From assembly GCA_006226225.1 (NCBI GenBank), contig SBHI01000026.1, positions 1-8,648 on the forward strand: 8,648 nucleotides of DNA, in the 5' to 3' direction. Of the stretch, positions 5,792 through 8,648 are shown in pieces (the first letter of the stretch is position 1; every line of letters starts with the position of its first letter). The notes under the pieces are model-generated. The model saw only the letters and a program-made list of their open reading frames with translations. It was not told the origin of the DNA and made no database searches. The stretch is from Alphaproteobacteria bacterium. Lineage in GTDB: Bacteria; Pseudomonadota; Alphaproteobacteria; Micavibrionales; CSBR16-224. A program made the translations under genes and the position numbers.

Positions 5792-6810
5792 GTTTTGATT
5801 TTTCCGCCGTTTTTTCATCGGTACCTTTCGTGGTCGCCGCCGTTTTGGCGGTGCAATGGGTAATCGATACGGTTTTTCCTTTTGATGCTGTTAAGGCGCG
5901 GCCGTTGTTATGGCGGTTGGCGGAGCGCGGCATATTGGTTTTCGCGGGACTTTTGAAAAACGGCGGTACGGGAGCAGTGACGCAGTTGCTGCGTGGTACA
6001 GTCTTGTTGCTGTTTTTGCTGGCGGGCGGGTTTATACTGGGCGGTGTCTGGTCTTTTGTGACGGCTCTGTTGATGTTTGCACAAGCGGCGGTACTGTTTG
6101 TCTGTTTCTATATCTGTCTTGGCTTTACACGCATTTATAAAATACACAGCCGTATTTTGCAGCGAGTCGGCGAAGCGCCGCCTGAGCGTGCGGAGATTGT
6201 ACGCCTTTTTTCCTGTCTTGGTATTCCGGTACCACGGATTTCCAAGGAGATGTCGCCCTATATAAAAGCGGGGACGGTTTCAGCGGGGTATTACATGAAT
6301 ATATTGCTGACGGGGCCGTTGTTATGGTTCTGGTTGGCGGGGCTTTACGGAATGTTTTCTTATGTTCTGGTCATGACGGCGCTGGTTGTTCTTCCTCGGC
6401 AGGGCGATTCGCTGTTTACTCTGCCGCTGCGTTTGGTGGCACAGGTGATGGATTTGCTGCCCGGCTTAATGACGGCATCGCTGTTATATGTTGCGGCATT
6501 GTTGGCTTTTCGTACACCGCCGCAGGCGGCGCTCGCGGATTTGCGTCAGGATCCTTTGCCGCTTTTGACGCACGGATTGCTTGCCGTTACGGCGGTGATG
6601 GCCGCGGCTGCGGGAGTGATCCTCGGCGAAACGGCACCGCATTGGTATATCGGCGCGAAAGCGGCGGACACGATTCTGGGAGAGGAAGCGGCGGATGCGG
6701 AAGGTGTCGCGCGACCGGGAGTGCTGCAAGCGGCGCTGCGTTTGGCGGCGCTTTTTCACTTGTCGCTTTTAACCGCTTTAATGCTGTTTAGTATAAAATT
6801 TGCCGTATAA
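5788..6810 (+). CDS. Polytopic inner-membrane protein, CobD/CbiB/AmpE-like
   Basis: 340 residues beginning with GTG. The start overlaps the preceding stop as GTGA, and GGGAGGA lies just upstream at 5774-5780. Hydrophobic segments lie near 11-28, 68-86, 90-113, 172-201, 222-241, 262-280 and 316-338. The arrangement recalls the CobD/CbiB family: an N-terminal TM, a cytoplasmic RIYKIHSRILQRVGEAPPERAEIVRLF stretch, the motif-like GYYMNILLTGPLLWFWLAGLYG, and a C-terminal YIGAKAAD...LGEEAAD...RPGVLQAALRLA. CbiB makes adenosylcobinamide phosphate, and the related AmpE is an envelope sensor linked to beta-lactamase regulation. Conserved CbiB N-terminal acidic/His motifs are not evident, and no cobalamin genes are nearby, so cobalamin synthesis is doubtful. 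Coupling to a D-Ala-D-Ala dipeptidase suggests an envelope role (inference). Confidence 0.55.
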   Translation: MSFDFSAVFSSVPFVVAAVLAVQWVIDTVFPFDAVKARPLLWRLAERGILVFAGLLKNGGTGAVTQLLRGTVLLLFLLAGGFILGGVWSFVTALLMFAQAAVLFVCFYICLGFTRIYKIHSRILQRVGEAPPERAEIVRLFSCLGIPVPRISKEMSPYIKAGTVSAGYYMNILLTGPLLWFWLAGLYGMFSYVLVMTALVVLPRQGDSLFTLPLRLVAQVMDLLPGLMTASLLYVAALLAFRTPPQAALADLRQDPLPLLTHGLLAVTAVMAAAAGVILGETAPHWYIGAKAADTILGEEAADAEGVARPGVLQAALRLAALFHLSLLTALMLFSIKFAV

Positions 6811-7200
6811 GCGTTTTTTTTGTAATTTTCGCAACAAAAACATGCGAAGAGCGCATCATTGTTTTATTTTTTTTCACATATACCTTTTTTTCTCTTGTAT
6901 ATGAGTTTTTAATCGTCTAGTGTATGACTGCTTCGAGAAATGGCGCAAAAGCGCACAAAAGGCCACGATTCCCAAGGGAAAACCGCCTTAGTCCGCTGGA
7001 ATATATAGAGAAATTATGAAAAACCTTTCTTGACTATGATTCGCCTGTTCTTGAATGGAAAGTGTAAAAGGTAAGGGTTAATAAAATCTAAACGGAGAAA
7101 CCCACCTGACAGCTTTCTGGCCGGAGCAGAATGAAAGAAGGTTTCGCTTTCGGATGGGAAAGATAGAAACCCGCTCAAAACCTGAAGAAGGGGGCCGTAA
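6811..7200. other. 390-bp intergenic region before the large unrecognised ORF
   Basis: The left half is AT-rich with T-runs at 6814-6821 and 6866-6874 and terminator-like repeats. Other structure: a 7-bp inverted repeat CATATAC/GTATATG (6877-6883, 6897-6903), the hairpins GCGC-AAAA-GCGC and TTCCC-AA-GGGAA (6969-6980), and two tiny ORFs. One encodes 31 aa (6924-7019) with no RBS. The other encodes 11 aa (7131-7166) with GGAG at 7123-7126. TATATA at 7002-7007 and TTGACT at 7030-7035 are promoter-like words but do not form a well-spaced pair. I see no convincing gene here; it probably holds the promoter and leader of the downstream gene. Confidence 0.6.
6842..6874 (+). terminator. Possible intrinsic terminator of the peptidase/membrane-protein operon
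   Basis: ATGCG (6842-6846) and CGCAT (6852-6856) form a 5-bp stem around AAGAG, followed by CATTGTTTTATTTTTTTT. An overlapping alternative pairs TTCGCA (6828-6833) with TGCGAA (6843-6848). Eight T's also follow the stop codon at 6814-6821. Stems are short, so each is weak, but their position 20-60 bp past the operon end fits termination. Confidence 0.4.
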
Positions 7201-8648
7201 ATGGCAGACAAGAACAGCAATAAGGAACGTAAAAAGCTTCAGAATATTTTGAAGGAGCCGCTGACTGGCCACCGTGTCATGCTGGCCTCGACGTTTCGTG
7301 CTGCGCAATCGGGTGCCCCTGTTGAGTTCGGTCTCGAAGATCTGAAAAAATTCGTTGCGACGATTCCCGGCCAGAATGATGATTTCAAGGCTGAAGCGCA
7401 AAATATGCTGGAGGCTTTGCAATCCGGTAAGGCACCGAAACGTCCGCAAATTAACACGCCGTCCAAACAGGTTCTGTGGGGCGCGGGTCTGACTTATCTT
7501 GCATTGAACCCTGACCAGCTTGGTGAATGGGAAAACCCTGTGGATTGGCAGGGATTCGAAAAATCCGGGTTGTGGAAACAGCTCACGGAAAGCAGCTATG
7601 CAACGCAGGAGCTATTGTCGCACTCCCAGAATGTCGAAGAAGTACTGCGCCACCGCCAAACTTCCTATAAATGGGGTAAGCCCGGTAGTGGCGTTGGATA
7701 CGACCAGAACAGCAACAAAATTAATATCGACTTCATGCACTGCCTTGTTGTCGGTTTCGAGCACGCCCGTGCTGATGTAATGCGCGAGATCGGTTACGCC
7801 TATCTGTCGCGCAGCTATCCCGAGCGGATGCAGAAGGTTTATAAAGAGCTGTCGCCGCTGCTGGTGAAGTCGCGTAAGGCTTCCGCGAAAAAAGGCCCGC
7901 AGCTGTCGAAAGACGAATATAAGCAAATGCGTGTATTGAGCGCCGAATGGCAGCTGCGCCACATGCTGTTTAAAGCGGCTGAAGGCAACACGGTCAATAA
8001 ATATGTGGATAATCTGGGCCAGGTGCGGATGCAGGATTTCGGTGTATCGCTGAATAACTCCGGCGTGACCTCTGAAGGATTCGGTTTTATGCCGCCTCCG
8101 AAAAAGGGTAATAACATGTCGGAAGAGCTGGCACGTTATTTGAACCTTGTGCATACGGTACGTATCAGCTTCTTCCAGAATAACGGCTTGTTCGAAAACA
8201 CGGATGCTGCCTGGAAACAGGGCGGTGTGGATACCGATCAGGTGCGGACAATGGAGTCGCTGAAAAAGAAAAATGCGGGCGGTCCGAAAGGTGTTGACCA
8301 TCCCGATTTCAAAATGCTGCTGGAATTGTGCCGCGGCGATGAGGGTCTTGAGAACTTGCAGCCGAAACAGCATGAGCGTCTGTACGGCGATGATGTGATC
8401 GAGCGTAAAATCCGTGAAAATGACAGAAAACGGAACCAGATTGTGACGCATATCTGGGATTTATATGCGGAAGAGCTGATCGAGAAAATTCTGGAACAGA
8501 CTGCCGAGCAGGTTGAACAACAGCTTGAGAATAACGAGCAGCAAGAACAGGATAACAAGCACGACCACTTGCAGAATCAGGATGGCCCTCCGCAACAGCA
8601 GGACGGACAGCAGCAGGATGGTCAAGACGGTCAGGATGGCCAAGACGG
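7201..8648 (+). CDS. Large unrecognised protein with Gln/Asp/Gly-repeat tail (3' end outside window)
   Basis: The frame is open from ATG 7201 to the window end (482 residues, no stop). AAGGGGG lies 6 nt upstream of the start. The start is MADKNSNKERKKLQNILKEP, with no signal peptide or TM segment. Residues 1-430 are mixed charged and helical, with landmarks GFEHARADVMREIGYAYLSR (185-204), SAEWQLRHMLFKAAE (about 247-261), ISFFQNNGLFENTDAAW (322-338) and ENLQPKQHERLYG (384-396). Residues from about 434 are Gln/Glu-rich, and the last 11 are tandem QDG. Such a layout (helical N-region, acidic Gln-rich linker) could precede another domain, for instance a VWA domain as in CobT-like proteins, but none is visible. 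I do not recognise the family. The smooth codon pattern throughout makes it a real gene. Confidence 0.85.
   Translation, partial: MADKNSNKERKKLQNILKEPLTGHRVMLASTFRAAQSGAPVEFGLEDLKKFVATIPGQNDDFKAEAQNMLEALQSGKAPKRPQINTPSKQVLWGAGLTYLALNPDQLGEWENPVDWQGFEKSGLWKQLTESSYATQELLSHSQNVEEVLRHRQTSYKWGKPGSGVGYDQNSNKINIDFMHCLVVGFEHARADVMREIGYAYLSRSYPERMQKVYKELSPLLVKSRKASAKKGPQLSKDEYKQMRVLSAEWQLRHMLFKAAEGNTVNKYVDNLGQVRMQDFGVSLNNSGVTSEGFGFMPPPKKGNNMSEELARYLNLVHTVRISFFQNNGLFENTDAAWKQGGVDTDQVRTMESLKKKNAGGPKGVDHPDFKMLLELCRGDEGLENLQPKQHERLYGDDVIERKIRENDRKRNQIVTHIWDLYAEELIEKILEQTAEQVEQQLENNEQQEQDNKHDHLQNQDGPPQQQDGQQQDGQDGQDGQD
8614..8648 (+). repeat. 9-bp (18-bp higher-order) tandem repeat encoding Gln-Asp-Gly
   Basis: Units CAGGATGGT, CAAGACGGT, CAGGATGGC and CAAGACGG run in frame to the window end. 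Alternating synonymous codons give an 18-bp higher-order unit that differs only at one base (T/C), suggesting recent slippage duplication. Related QDG codons also occur at 8578-8586 and 8599-8607. The full array length cannot be seen. Confidence 0.8.

Noticed and set aside
6842..6904. 20-aa plus-strand ORF after the membrane-protein gene
   Set aside because: No Shine-Dalgarno, Phe-rich because it reads through T-runs, and overlaps the terminator candidate.
7078..7092. TTAA-N7-TAAA, a near CtrA box upstream of the large gene
   Set aside because: The second half-site has a mismatch and no good -10 follows; likely chance in AT-rich DNA.
7014..7220. Minus-strand ORF of 68 codons across the gap before the large gene
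   Set aside because: It overlaps the start and RBS of the large gene, has no RBS of its own, and no recognisable content.
7612..8451. Long minus-strand ORF of 279 codons
   Set aside because: It lies wholly antisense to the large plus-strand gene, has His/Phe/Arg-rich shadow composition, and no ribosome site.

Overview
The window looks like a chromosomal segment of an alphaproteobacterium with intermediate GC. The evidence is the gene set and order: a probable pcm tail followed by a TolC-type gene, then pyrF followed by accD. An exact CtrA-type box (TTAA-N7-TTAA) in a divergent intergenic region adds support. No species can be named from the sequence. There is no integrase, no complete insertion sequence, no CRISPR array and no phage gene.

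Layout. Positions 1-69 hold the last 22 codons of an upstream gene, probably protein-L-isoaspartate O-methyltransferase. A TolC-family outer membrane channel gene follows (99-1466, TTG start). Next come a good promoter candidate and tRNA-Asp(GTC) (1588-1664), then an unrecognised 202-aa gene (1703-2311). That gene converges on a minus-strand block, and the two stop codons share one TTAA tetramer. The minus block, read right to left, is a 55-aa small protein (4986-4819), pyrF (4728-4006), accD (3956-3054) and a two-TM bacterial PH-domain protein (2934-2308). Divergent from the small protein is a two-gene plus-strand operon. Its first gene is an M15D/VanX-like D-Ala-D-Ala dipeptidase homologue (5081-5791). 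It overlaps by 4 bp a polytopic membrane protein resembling the CobD/CbiB/AmpE superfamily (5788-6810). A 390-bp intergenic region follows, and then a long ORF runs off the right edge (7201-8648, at least 482 aa). Its N-terminal part I do not recognise, and it ends here in a Gln/Asp/Gly repeat tail.

Functions. Most of the window is housekeeping: pyrimidine synthesis (PyrF), fatty-acid initiation (AccD), outer-membrane export (TolC), translation (tRNA-Asp) and envelope functions (dipeptidase, PH protein). The most unusual parts are four. The small protein and dipeptidase genes share a probable CtrA-controlled divergent promoter. The dipeptidase has Asp where the family normally has its third zinc-ligand His. 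pyrF and accD are adjacent without the trpF-trpB-trpA genes often found between them in alphaproteobacteria. The large repeat-tailed protein at the right edge is unrecognised.
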